Below are positions 17,914 through 26,233 of a stretch of DNA of 64,000 nt, piece after piece. A program made the position numbers and the translations under genes. The notes beneath the pieces were generated by a model. The model worked only from the letters and a program-made list of their open reading frames with translations. It had not been told where the DNA came from and made no database searches. The DNA comes from F22 sp963678855. Lineage in GTDB: Bacteria > Bacteroidota > Bacteroidia > Bacteroidales > Bacteroidaceae. Each line of letters opens with the position of its first letter. The stretch's first letter is position 1. The DNA lies in NCBI GenBank assembly GCA_963678855.1, contig OY787448.1, forward strand, positions 930,001 to 994,000, read 5' to 3'.

Positions 17914-19907
17914 TTTATCGTTCCCTTACGACTCAAGAAATAACACTCCTTATGCAACGTGGTTGTACTGCCTCTGACTGGCAGCACATCACGGTGCATA
18001 AGGATTTTTTGCCTGATAACTTGTATAATGTCCAGTTGTCGGGCGATATCCAGTTGGGATGTTTTGACAGTATTCACATCCTAGCGGGTGGTATAGAATG
18101 TCCTAGCGGCATCCGCAATGCCCGACTGCACAATGTGACCATTGGTGACAATTGCTATATTGATCAAATCCCAAATGGTATAGCCAACTACACGATAGGC
18201 AATAATGTACGTATTGTGTCTGTAGACAAGATAATCGTAGATGGCGACACAACTTTTGGTAACGGACAACCTGTAGCCGTTTTGGATGAAACTGGAGGAC
18301 GTGAGGTAACAATACACAATGCGTTGTCTGCACAACTAGCCTATGTTCAGGCACTATACAGACACCGCCCAGCGTTGACACAAGAGCTAAACACCTTGAG
18401 CTCGCAATATGCAGGACATTGCAAGAAGTCTACTGGACATATTGCTGAGCATGCTCACCTGCTCTCTTGCGGCACACTTACTAATGTCAACATTGGGTCT
18501 CATGCTCACCTTGAGGGTGTGGCTCGTCTTACCAACTGTAGCATCAACAGTAACGAACATGACCCAGTGCATATTGGTCATGGTGTTATTGCAGATGACT
18601 GTATCTTTGCTTCAGGCTCTCATGTAAATGAAGCAAGTATGCTAGCCCGTTGTTTTGTAGGCCAAGCCTGTCATCTTGGACAAAATTACAGCGCTGTAGA
18701 CTCGCTGTTCTTTGCCAACTGTCATGGTGCTAATGGAGAAGCATGTGCTATTTTTGCTGGACCATACACCGTGACCCACCACAAAGCAACTTTGCTAATA
18801 GCAGGTATGTTTAGCTTTATGAATGCAGGTTCTGGATCAAACCAGAGTAATCATATGTACAAACTAGGCCCAGTGCACCAAGGCATTATGGAAAGAGGAG
18901 CCAAAGCAGCATCTGATAGCTATGTCTTGTGGCCTGCTCGTGTCGGTGCCTTTTCTCTGGTAATGGGACGTCACGTAGATCACCCCGATACTACCGACCT
19001 GCCTTTTAGTTACCTAATCGAACATAAACAGCAAACATTGTTGGTACCAGGTATCAATCTTAAAACAGTAGGCACTATTCGTGATGCAGACAAATGGCCT
19101 AAGCGAGACAAACGAAAAGACAAGCACCTGCTTGATCAAATCAACTTTGACTTGCTGAGTCCATATACCATGCAAAAGATTTACAATGGTCTACAACGTC
19201 TTCAACAATTGATTGTAGCCGAAGGTCCTGGATGTGAATTGTATTCTATAAACAATACTCAGATTCGTAATAGTGCCCTAATGAAAGGTATTGAGTTTTA
19301 CGAACTAGCCATGCATCAATTCTTAGGACATGCACTAATTACACGCATCAAAGACAAAGCGATACGCTCTATTGAGGATATCCACCAAGCACTGACTCCG
19401 CAAACAGATGCTGGACTAGGTGAATGGGTAGATATTTCGGGGTTAATCACACCCAAATCTGAAATGGAGCGTCTTGTCCATCAGATTGAAGAAAAAAAGC
19501 TAACAAGCATTAAGGAAATCAATGCCTCATTTGCCAATATGCATCACAACTACCATACATTTAGTTGGAGATGGACATATGATAAAGTGGAAGAGTTTTA
19601 CCAAGTGTCCTTATCTACAATCACCAAAGAGCAACTGACACGAATCATTAAACAGTGGGCAGATGCAGAGGTTCAAGTTAAACAGATGGTATTTGAAGAT
19701 GCTAAAAAAGAGTTCTCTTCAGTATCTATGACTGGCTTTGGAGCCGATGGTCAAGAAATCGAAAAACGACTAGACTTCGAGCAAGTAAGAGGACAATTTG
19801 AAAGCAACAACTTTGTCTTAAGCATCAAGGAACAGATAAAAGAGGTACAAGCTACCTCTGCTCAACTTATCGAAAAGATACATGAAATTGCAAATTTAAA
19901 GAGCTAG
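17910..19907 (+). CDS. DUF4954 family protein
   Basis: A 665-residue protein recognised as DUF4954, a family known mainly from Bacteroidetes and without an assigned biochemical role. The first ~300 residues contain irregular hexapeptide-like turns (GDNCYIDQIPNGIANYTIG, NVNIGSHAHLEGVARLTNC, HIGHGVIADDCIFASGSHV), which suggests a left-handed beta-helix as in acyl- or nucleotidyl-sugar transferases. A block resembling GDP-mannose/UDP-GlcNAc pyrophosphorylase-like helix follows (SFMNAGSGSNQSNHMYKLG). The C-terminal ~200 residues are predicted helical. The start overlaps the hflX stop by 4 bp, and the next gene begins 14 bp after its end, so it is certainly part of an operon. Linking it to HflX function is inference. 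Confidence 0.85.
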   Translation: MIYRSLTTQEITLLMQRGCTASDWQHITVHKDFLPDNLYNVQLSGDIQLGCFDSIHILAGGIECPSGIRNARLHNVTIGDNCYIDQIPNGIANYTIGNNVRIVSVDKIIVDGDTTFGNGQPVAVLDETGGREVTIHNALSAQLAYVQALYRHRPALTQELNTLSSQYAGHCKKSTGHIAEHAHLLSCGTLTNVNIGSHAHLEGVARLTNCSINSNEHDPVHIGHGVIADDCIFASGSHVNEASMLARCFVGQACHLGQNYSAVDSLFFANCHGANGEACAIFAGPYTVTHHKATLLIAGMFSFMNAGSGSNQSNHMYKLGPVHQGIMERGAKAASDSYVLWPARVGAFSLVMGRHVDHPDTTDLPFSYLIEHKQQTLLVPGINLKTVGTIRDADKWPKRDKRKDKHLLDQINFDLLSPYTMQKIYNGLQRLQQLIVAEGPGCELYSINNTQIRNSALMKGIEFYELAMHQFLGHALITRIKDKAIRSIEDIHQALTPQTDAGLGEWVDISGLITPKSEMERLVHQIEEKKLTSIKEINASFANMHHNYHTFSWRWTYDKVEEFYQVSLSTITKEQLTRIIKQWADAEVQVKQMVFEDAKKEFSSVSMTGFGADGQEIEKRLDFEQVRGQFESNNFVLSIKEQIKEVQATSAQLIEKIHEIANLKS

Positions 19908-19921
19908 CAAAGACACACACT

Positions 19922-20992
19922 ATGGCAGTAAAAAGACTATACGATAATTTTGGCCAAAACCCACCTGCAACCCATACGGAAACGTATATGCCTGCTGAAT
20001 GGGAAGAGCAAACAAAAGTACAACTAACCTGGCCTCACAAGGGTACAGACTGGGCTCCTATTCTAGAAGAAGCGGAACAGTGCTTTATTCTAATTGCTAA
20101 GGCTATTTCATCTTATGAAGAAATTCTTGTGGTTGCTGATACTCCTGACAATGTATGGCACAAACTTAGCGATGCTGGATGTCCAATGAAAAATGTGCGC
20201 ATCACTCGCTGCGAAAGCAATGACACTTGGGCACGCGACCATGGTGCCATATCTATTTTCACACCTAACGGCTGGGAAAAGCATGATTTCTGCTTCAATG
20301 GCTGGGGACTAAAGTTTCCAGCTGATAAAGACAATCAGATTACTTTATCACTAGTAGAGCAAGGTCATCTTACTGGTCACTATGTGAATCAAAATGATTT
20401 TGTGCTTGAAGGGGGTAGTATAGAGACAGATGGCCATGGTACTTTGATGACCACATGGGAATGCATGGTCCATGCACCTAATCGCAACAACTATCACTCA
20501 CAAGAAGATATTGAAGAAAGACTGAAGTCTGCCCTTCATCAGGACCGTATTTTATGGTTATACTCTGGCAGTTTAGCTGGAGATGATACCGATAGTCACA
20601 TAGATACCTTAGCTCGATTTTGTTCGAAAGATAGCATTGCCTATGTCAGCTGCGATGACAAAGAAGACGAACACTACGAAGAATTAAAACAAATGGAAGA
20701 GGAACTTCGTGCATTTCGCACGAAAGAAGACAAGCCATACAAACTGTTTGCACTCCCTCTGCCTGACTCTATCTATCACGAGGGCGAACGCTTGCCAGCA
20801 ACTTACGCAAACTTCTTGATTGTGAACAATGCTGTGCTAGTACCAATATACAGACAAAAGGAAAAAGATCAGCAAGCCTTAAACATCTTACAAGAAGCTT
20901 TTCCTGATAGAGAGATAATTGGCATTGATTGCCGTGCATTGATAAAGCAACATGGTTCACTTCACTGTGTTACTATGCAATACTACGGATAA
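19922..20992 (+). CDS. Agmatine deiminase family protein
   Basis: Predicted to convert agmatine to N-carbamoylputrescine and ammonia, a step to putrescine. The 356-residue protein has the guanidine-modifying fold of the peptidyl-arginine deiminase family: MPAEWEEQTKVQLTWPHKGTD-type N-terminus, NDTWARDHGAISIF (about residue 99), the His/Asp block DDTDSHIDTLARF (about 222) and the nucleophile Cys in GSLHCVTMQ (about residue 348). No N-carbamoylputrescine amidohydrolase gene (aguB) is adjacent, so the pathway is incomplete in this window. It lies 14 bp after the DUF4954 gene. A peptidyl-arginine deiminase of the Porphyromonas type would be longer and exported; this one has no signal peptide. Confidence 0.9.
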   Translation: MAVKRLYDNFGQNPPATHTETYMPAEWEEQTKVQLTWPHKGTDWAPILEEAEQCFILIAKAISSYEEILVVADTPDNVWHKLSDAGCPMKNVRITRCESNDTWARDHGAISIFTPNGWEKHDFCFNGWGLKFPADKDNQITLSLVEQGHLTGHYVNQNDFVLEGGSIETDGHGTLMTTWECMVHAPNRNNYHSQEDIEERLKSALHQDRILWLYSGSLAGDDTDSHIDTLARFCSKDSIAYVSCDDKEDEHYEELKQMEEELRAFRTKEDKPYKLFALPLPDSIYHEGERLPATYANFLIVNNAVLVPIYRQKEKDQQALNILQEAFPDREIIGIDCRALIKQHGSLHCVTMQYYG

Positions 20993-21029
20993 GCTATAAG
21001 CCTATCTACTAACCCACTTATTATATAAT

Positions 21030-23072
21030 ATGAATAACCCATTATTATCTTCATACAATACCCATAGAGAGACGATTCCTTTTGCTCATATTAAATTTGA
21101 GCATTATGAACCTGCTATCCTACAAGGCATTCAGGATGAAGACAAAGAAATAGATACCATAGTAAGCAATACAGAAGATCCTTCTTTTGACAATACAATT
21201 GTTGCTCTCGAAAATAGTGGAGAGCTACTGGAAAATGTCACAAGTGTATTTTTCAACCTACTAAGTGCAGAAAGCAATGACGACATGCAAAACTTGGCAC
21301 AAAAGATTGCTCCTGTACTTAGCGAACACTCTAATAACATTCTTCTTAACGAAAAGTTATTTAAGCGTGTGCAAGCTGTCTATGCGATGCGTGATCATTT
21401 AGACTTGGACCTTGAAGATGCTCGTCTTTTGGAAAAGACAATGAAATCTTTCACACGTAATGGTGCCAATCTAACTGGTGAAGCCAAAGAGCGCTACCGT
21501 CAACTTTCTACTGAACTGTCTGTCTTGACACTGAAATATAGTGACAACTTACTCAAAGAAGTCAACACTTATCGTTTACAAGTGACTAATGGCAGCAAAC
21601 TAGAAGGCGTGCCAGCTCATGTCCTAGAAGAAGCACAAGCATTGGCTAAAAAAGAAGAAAAAGAGGGTTGGCTGTTTACTATGCAAGCTCCAAGCTATCT
21701 TCCTTTTATGCAACATGTACCAGACCGCACGCTTCGTGAAGAGATGCATGCTGCATATCGCTCGAAAGCGACAAAAGGAGAGACAAGCAATATCGAATTA
21801 GTACAGGCGATTGCCAATAAACGTCTTGAAAAAGCTCAACTTCTTGGATATAAAAGTCATGCGGACTATGTTCTTGAAAATCGCATGGCTAAATCTCAAG
21901 AGAAAGTACAAGAATTGCTAGCACAACTGATTGTGGCTTACACTCCTAAAGGCAAAAAAGAGATTGAAGAATTGCAGACTTTTGCTCAAGAGAGTGAAGG
22001 TGCTGACTTTGTATTGATGCCATGGGATTATGCATATTATGCTGAAAAACTAAAAGAAAGCAGATATGCTATTAATGATGAGTTGCTTCGTCCATATTTT
22101 AGTTTGGACAAGGTAAAGGATGGTGTATTTGGTCTTGCTGAAAAGCTATATGGCATCACTTTTAAAGAGAATACAGAGATAGAAACGTTCCATCCTGACG
22201 TCAATGCTTATGAGGTATTTGACGAAGACGGCAGGTTCTTATCTATATTATATACTGACTTCCATCCAAGAGAAGGCAAACGCGCTGGTGCATGGATGAC
22301 TAGCTTTAGAGAGCAACATATGACAAGTAGCGCAGACGGCCTAGTTGACCAACGCCCTCACGTAATGATTGTGATGAACTTTACAAAACCTACTGCCAGT
22401 CAACCTGCCTTACTCTCATACCAAGAAGTGGAAACTTTCTTGCATGAATTTGGACACAGCCTGCATGGCATGTTTGCTAAATCAAGATATGGTAGCCTAA
22501 GCGGTACAAACGTGCGCTGGGACTTTGTGGAATTGCCGTCGCAAATCATGGAGAACTTCATGACAGAGCAAGCTTTCCTAGATACATTTGCCCACCATTA
22601 TGAAACTGGTGAGGCTATCCCTTCAGAGTATATACAACGAATAAAAGATGCAGCAAACTTCAATGCTGGTTATGCTTGTCTACGTCAGGTCAGCTTTGGC
22701 CTCTTAGATATGGCATGGTACAGTCGCACAGTTCCATTCGAAGGGGATGTCATTCAATATGACCACAGCGCAATGGAAGAAGTAGCTCTGTTCCCTGCAC
22801 AAGTCGATGCCTGTATGAGTACCCAGTTTAGCCATATCTTTGCAGGTGGTTACAGCGCAGGATATTATAGCTACAAGTGGGCCGAAGTATTAGACGCCGA
22901 TGCATTTACCCGCTTTAAAGAGGAGGGTATACTTAACAAAAGTGTAGCGGCCGACTTCCGTAGAGAAGTCTTGTCTAAAGGAGATACAGAAGATCCTATG
23001 ACTTTGTATGTTCGTTTCCGTGGACAACAACCAAGTATTAAAGCGCTACTAAAACGTAACGGTATAAAATAA
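21030..23072 (+). CDS. M3 family metallopeptidase (peptidyl-dipeptidase Dcp-like)
   Basis: A 680-residue zinc peptidase of the thimet oligopeptidase family, close to E. coli Dcp (681). The zinc site HEFGHSLHGMFA (about residue 472) is preceded by SYQEVETFL, and GTNVRWDFVELPSQIMENF supplies the downstream Glu ligand region. ASQPALLSYQEVETFLHEFG and YSAGYYSYKWAEVLDADAF are typical of Dcp. There is no signal peptide, so it probably trims peptides in the cytoplasm or periplasm of unclear destination. It sits in a packed cluster, 37 bp after the deiminase gene and 24 bp before the dCMP deaminase. Confidence 0.93.
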   Translation: MNNPLLSSYNTHRETIPFAHIKFEHYEPAILQGIQDEDKEIDTIVSNTEDPSFDNTIVALENSGELLENVTSVFFNLLSAESNDDMQNLAQKIAPVLSEHSNNILLNEKLFKRVQAVYAMRDHLDLDLEDARLLEKTMKSFTRNGANLTGEAKERYRQLSTELSVLTLKYSDNLLKEVNTYRLQVTNGSKLEGVPAHVLEEAQALAKKEEKEGWLFTMQAPSYLPFMQHVPDRTLREEMHAAYRSKATKGETSNIELVQAIANKRLEKAQLLGYKSHADYVLENRMAKSQEKVQELLAQLIVAYTPKGKKEIEELQTFAQESEGADFVLMPWDYAYYAEKLKESRYAINDELLRPYFSLDKVKDGVFGLAEKLYGITFKENTEIETFHPDVNAYEVFDEDGRFLSILYTDFHPREGKRAGAWMTSFREQHMTSSADGLVDQRPHVMIVMNFTKPTASQPALLSYQEVETFLHEFGHSLHGMFAKSRYGSLSGTNVRWDFVELPSQIMENFMTEQAFLDTFAHHYETGEAIPSEYIQRIKDAANFNAGYACLRQVSFGLLDMAWYSRTVPFEGDVIQYDHSAMEEVALFPAQVDACMSTQFSHIFAGGYSAGYYSYKWAEVLDADAFTRFKEEGILNKSVAADFRREVLSKGDTEDPMTLYVRFRGQQPSIKALLKRNGIK

Positions 23073-23096
23073 CCAACACTATAAACAAGACTAATT

Positions 23097-23543
23097 ATGA
23101 GCGAAAACAAATTGACTAAACAAGAGCTACTAGACGAACGCTATATCCGCATGGCAAAGATATGGGCTGAAAACTCATATTGTGCTCGACGCCAAGTAGG
23201 TGCCCTAATAGTAAAAGGCAAACGAATTATTTCGGATGGCTACAACGGGACACCATCTGGTTTTGAAAACGTGTGTGAAGATGACACCAACCAAACCAAG
23301 CCATATGTCCTACATGCCGAAGCCAATGCAATTACTAAAGTAGCATGCAGCCACAACAGTAGCGAAGGGGCAACAATGTATGTAACAGCATCACCATGTA
23401 TCGAATGTGCCAAGCTAATTATACAAGCTGGTATCAAACGCGTTGTCTATGGTGAAGAGTATCGTCTTACTGACGGTCTAGACCTATTGAAAAGAGCTCA
23501 TATTGAAGTGAAGTTCATTGACGTTCATAAATTAAGCAAATAA
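23097..23543 (+). CDS. dCMP deaminase (ComEB family)
   Basis: Converts dCMP to dUMP for thymidylate synthesis. The 148-residue protein has the cytidine/deoxycytidylate deaminase zinc site: HAEANAI (His and catalytic Glu, about residue 73) and SPCIECAKLI (two Cys, about 101). GYNGTPSGF is the conserved dCMP deaminase substrate loop. Start is supported by tight packing, 24 bp after the M3 peptidase gene and 11 bp before the S41 protease gene. Confidence 0.94.
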   Translation: MSENKLTKQELLDERYIRMAKIWAENSYCARRQVGALIVKGKRIISDGYNGTPSGFENVCEDDTNQTKPYVLHAEANAITKVACSHNSSEGATMYVTASPCIECAKLIIQAGIKRVVYGEEYRLTDGLDLLKRAHIEVKFIDVHKLSK

Positions 23544-23554
23544 AAACATATAAC

Positions 23555-25195
23555 ATGAGTAAAAAGAATACCTCTATACTACTGCGCAGTTTATGGGTAG
23601 TTGCACTAGTTCTAGTCGGTGCAGTATCCGTGCGTGTAGCCGATTATTATCGAGGGCCACGTATGGTAGAAGTTGCAAAAAATAATAAGATTGATCTACT
23701 TTTATCACTTGTAAAGCGCCAATATGTTGACACAGTCAACATTCACGAGATTATTGAAGAAGCGATGCCAGCCATCCTATCTGAACTAGATCCTCATAGT
23801 AGTTATATTCCACCTGCAGATAATCAAGATGCCACAGACCAATTGGAAGGTAGCTTCTTTGGGATAGGTGTGATGTTCTCTATCCACAAGGACACTGTAC
23901 ATATTAATGATGTCATCAAAGGTGGACCATCTGAAAAAGTAGGTTTGCAAGCAGGTGACCGCATTGTAGGTGTTGATGACTCAGTTTTTGTAGGCAAGAA
24001 GGTAACCAACCGTTTGGTTATGCGTAAACTTAAAGGGCCTAAGGGTACGAAAGTCAAACTAGACATCAAGCGCTCTGGTGCAGAAGAGATCCTGAACTTC
24101 ACAGTTATTCGTGACCGCATTTCACAAAATAGTATCGAATCTGCTTACATGATTCGTCCTGGTATCGGCTATATCCAAGTTGACCGTTTTGCACGCACAA
24201 CACCTATGGAAATGATTAGCGCAATAGCGCAATTAAATCATGAGGGCTGCCAAGGTTTGATTGTAGACCTACGTGGCAATACAGGTGGCTATATGACTAG
24301 TGCAATCCAAATGGTCAACGAATTTTTGGAAAGAGGAGATCTAATTGTGTTCAGTCAAGGACGTGCTTATCCACGTATGGAAGAATTTGCAGACGGTACT
24401 GGTAGCAGCAAACAAACTCCAATCGTCGTATTGATTGATGAACAGTCTGCTTCTGCAAGTGAGATTTTCAGCGGTGCCATCCAAGATAACGACCGTGGTA
24501 CAATTATTGGGCGTCGCTCATTTGGTAAAGGGCTGGTTCAACAACCTATCAGCTTTAGCGACAACAGTACTGTACGTCTTACTGTAGCACGTTACTATAC
24601 ACCTTCAGGTCGTTGCATCCAACGTCCGTATACAAACGGTCATGACAGAGACTATAAATATGATTGGTACAACCGATATGAGCATGGTGAACTATATCAT
24701 AAAGATAGTATACATTTGGATTCTTCTAAAGTATATACAACAAGTCGTCTAGAACGAAAAGTATATGGCGGTGGTGGTATTATGCCTGATATTTTTGTCC
24801 CTAGAGATACTATCGGCACTAGCTCATACTTAACAGACGTATTGGTTCGAGGCCTAATCAGACAGTACACTTTCGACTATAGTGATGTCAACAGACAGAC
24901 TTTAGAAAAACATGAAGATCTAAAGAGCCTGATTAAGTACTTGAATACTCAAAACCTAGTTAAGAAGTTTATCCCTTTTGCGACAAAAAAGGGTGTAAAA
25001 GCACGTACTAGACTGATTAACAAGTCGTATAGCTTACTTCGTATGAATATCTATGGTGGTATTATATATAATGTATTGGGGCGCCAAGCTTATGTCACAT
25101 TTATCAACCAAACAGATAATACAGTAAAGAAAGCTATTGAAGTACTTGAGAAGGGACAGTCTAAACCAGCAGCAGACTCTGTGGCAATGAAATAA
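23555..25195 (+). CDS. S41 family carboxy-terminal processing protease
   Basis: A 546-residue CtpA/Prc-type serine protease, periplasmic and anchored by an N-terminal hydrophobic segment (LWVVALVLVGAVSVRVADYY, residues 9-28). A PDZ domain at ~95-175 (GIGVMFSIHKDTVHINDVI, GLQAGDRIVGVDD) binds substrate C-termini. The protease domain has LIVDLRGNTGGYM, the catalytic Ser in SASASEIFSGAIQD (about residue 299) and Lys in RSFGKGLVQQP (about 323). The C-terminal ~170 residues are an extension usual in Bacteroidetes. It is the last gene of the cluster, followed by a strong terminator. Confidence 0.94.
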   Translation: MSKKNTSILLRSLWVVALVLVGAVSVRVADYYRGPRMVEVAKNNKIDLLLSLVKRQYVDTVNIHEIIEEAMPAILSELDPHSSYIPPADNQDATDQLEGSFFGIGVMFSIHKDTVHINDVIKGGPSEKVGLQAGDRIVGVDDSVFVGKKVTNRLVMRKLKGPKGTKVKLDIKRSGAEEILNFTVIRDRISQNSIESAYMIRPGIGYIQVDRFARTTPMEMISAIAQLNHEGCQGLIVDLRGNTGGYMTSAIQMVNEFLERGDLIVFSQGRAYPRMEEFADGTGSSKQTPIVVLIDEQSASASEIFSGAIQDNDRGTIIGRRSFGKGLVQQPISFSDNSTVRLTVARYYTPSGRCIQRPYTNGHDRDYKYDWYNRYEHGELYHKDSIHLDSSKVYTTSRLERKVYGGGGIMPDIFVPRDTIGTSSYLTDVLVRGLIRQYTFDYSDVNRQTLEKHEDLKSLIKYLNTQNLVKKFIPFATKKGVKARTRLINKSYSLLRMNIYGGIIYNVLGRQAYVTFINQTDNTVKKAIEVLEKGQSKPAADSVAMK

Positions 25196-25216
25196 ATCCT
25201 AGCTCAGGATAGAAAT

Positions 25217-25252
25217 AAACGGGATGCGTCAAAAGTTTGGCACATCCCGTTT
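25217..25252 (+). terminator. Terminator after the S41 protease gene
   Basis: AAACGGGATG pairs with CATCCCGTTT (10 bp), with a loop containing GTCAAAAGTTT, and is followed by TTTTTG. It closes the + strand cluster. Confidence 0.85.
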
Positions 25253-25357
25253 TTGTATCTTATTCTTCGTAGACTGAGATTCAAAGCGTGTAGGCTTAAC
25301 TATAAAGCGAGATAATATGGGCAATAGCTTCAAGATTCCTACGGCAAGGCTTGTCTT

Positions 25358-25399
25358 ATACTTTTAAAGGTTTACATCTGTGTTCACCTTTAAAAGTAT
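25358..25399. repeat. 14-bp perfect inverted repeat at the 5' edge of the transposase remnant
   Basis: Arms 25358-25371 (ATACTTTTAAAGGT) and 25386-25399 with a 14-nt loop. The left arm and loop read GGTTTACATC, the reverse complement of GATGTAAACC, the sequence that begins the direct repeats at 25942-26027. It may be an IS end. Confidence 0.7.
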
Positions 25400-25403
25400 T
25401 ATT

Positions 25404-25778
25404 ATGCAAAGTCATCGTGTATTTAGCGAAAATTTTCGCTTAGACGTTGTCAGCGACTATTATGATTGTGGCTGTCCTAGCAAAGCAGGCTTTTGCCGCA
25501 AATGGGATATATCTCCTACCAATTTAAATCGTTGGCTAAAAAAGTATTTCATATCAAATGTTTCTTTATCTTTAAGCACTAAAGAAAGATTAGAGTATAT
25601 GGATGAAAAAAAAATTGAGACTCCTAAGTCTCGTATTGAGCAGTTAGAAAAAGCTATGGATTACTATAATAATGCAAGACCGCATATGAGTAACAACATG
25701 AAAACTCCAGAAGAAATACATACTGGACTTATAGTGAGCTCGCAAGTGTGGAAAGATAGATATTTAAAACAGAAATAA
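25404..25778 (+). pseudogene. Internally deleted IS3-type transposase remnant
   Basis: The open frame from the ATG at 25404 gives 124 residues (a GTG at 25380 lies inside the upstream hairpin). The N-terminal ~70 residues (RVFSENFRLDVVSDYYDCG, KWDISPTNLNRWLKKY) resemble the helix-turn-helix of an IS3 OrfA. The last ~45 residues (MDYYNNARPHMSNNMKTPEEIH) are the extreme C-terminus of an IS3 OrfB integrase core. The catalytic DDE region between them is absent, so it cannot transpose. The deletion has kept the frame open. It is flanked by the inverted repeat at 25358-25399 and the repeats at 25927-26030. It is a relic, or a gene whose product could still bind IS ends. Confidence 0.75.
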
Positions 25779-25854
25779 AAGAATGAAAGAGTAAACCTCC
25801 CGCTCGTCGGGGATGGCATTCCACCCCCTTGCCGCTCAGACGCTCCCAGAATGC

Positions 25855-25875
25855 AATTTGGTTTTAAGCCAAATT
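25855..25875. repeat. 7-bp inverted repeat downstream of the transposase remnant
   Basis: AATTTGG-N7-CCAAATT. It lies in the 455-bp noncoding stretch 25779-26233, which also holds the direct repeats at 25927-26030, the palindrome at 26043-26108 and the terminator at 26155-26194. No gene is supported there. Confidence 0.5.
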
Positions 25876-25926
25876 ATAACTACATTGCAGGCTCACTAAG
25901 AAAGTGAAGCAAGCTAAGAAGTTAAT

Positions 25927-26030
25927 GTCCTTTTACTGAAGTGTAAACTAAATCAGTATAACTATAGACGAAGATGTAAACTTATTCAGTATACTTCTTC
26001 CTATAATGTAAACCTATTTCAGTAAAAGAC
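25927..26030. repeat. Three TGTAAAC-N4-TCAGTA direct repeats bounded by an inverted repeat
   Basis: TGTAAAC occurs at 25942, 25975 and 26007 (spacing 33 and 32 bp), each followed after about 4 bp by (T)TCAGTA. The block is bounded by GTCCTTTTACTGAA (25927-25940) and its near-complement TTCAGTAAAAGAC (26018-26030). The repeats look like iterons or multiple copies of an IS terminus; adjacency to the transposase relic favours the latter. Confidence 0.7.
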
Positions 26031-26042
26031 AGCTCGCTGGTC

Positions 26043-26108
26043 TCGATGCAAACGTTTAGCGCAATTGATGTAAACGTTCGCATCAATTGCGCCAAACGTT
26101 TCCATCGA
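26043..26108. repeat. Large imperfect palindrome with 28-bp arms
   Basis: Arms 26043-26070 and 26081-26108 match at 26 of 28 positions around a 10-nt loop. The motif GATGNAAACGTT occurs three times, at 26045 (+), 26067 (+) and near the right end on the minus strand. It could extrude as a cruciform or form a very stable RNA hairpin. There is no adjacent T-run, so it is not a simple terminator. Confidence 0.8.
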
Positions 26109-26154
26109 CTCGCAGAAAGCGTAGAAATTATTTATTGAACCCTATTGCAACAAA

Positions 26155-26194
26155 AACGCTAAGTTTAGTGGAATAACTCACTGAACTTAGCGTT
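26155..26194 (-). terminator. Terminator of yihY
   Basis: A 16-bp stem with one wobble (arms 26155-26170 and 26179-26194; AACGCTAAGTT..GTG) and an 8-nt loop. On the minus strand it is followed by TTTTTGTT, so it ends the yihY transcript. Confidence 0.85.
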
Positions 26195-26233
26195 CTCTTT
26201 ATCTACAAATCGCGTATGTACAAGAGACTCTCT

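Noticed and set aside
25942..26027. CRISPR array with 33-bp period
   Set aside because: Only three degenerate 14-bp motifs, with no conserved full repeat and no cas genes.
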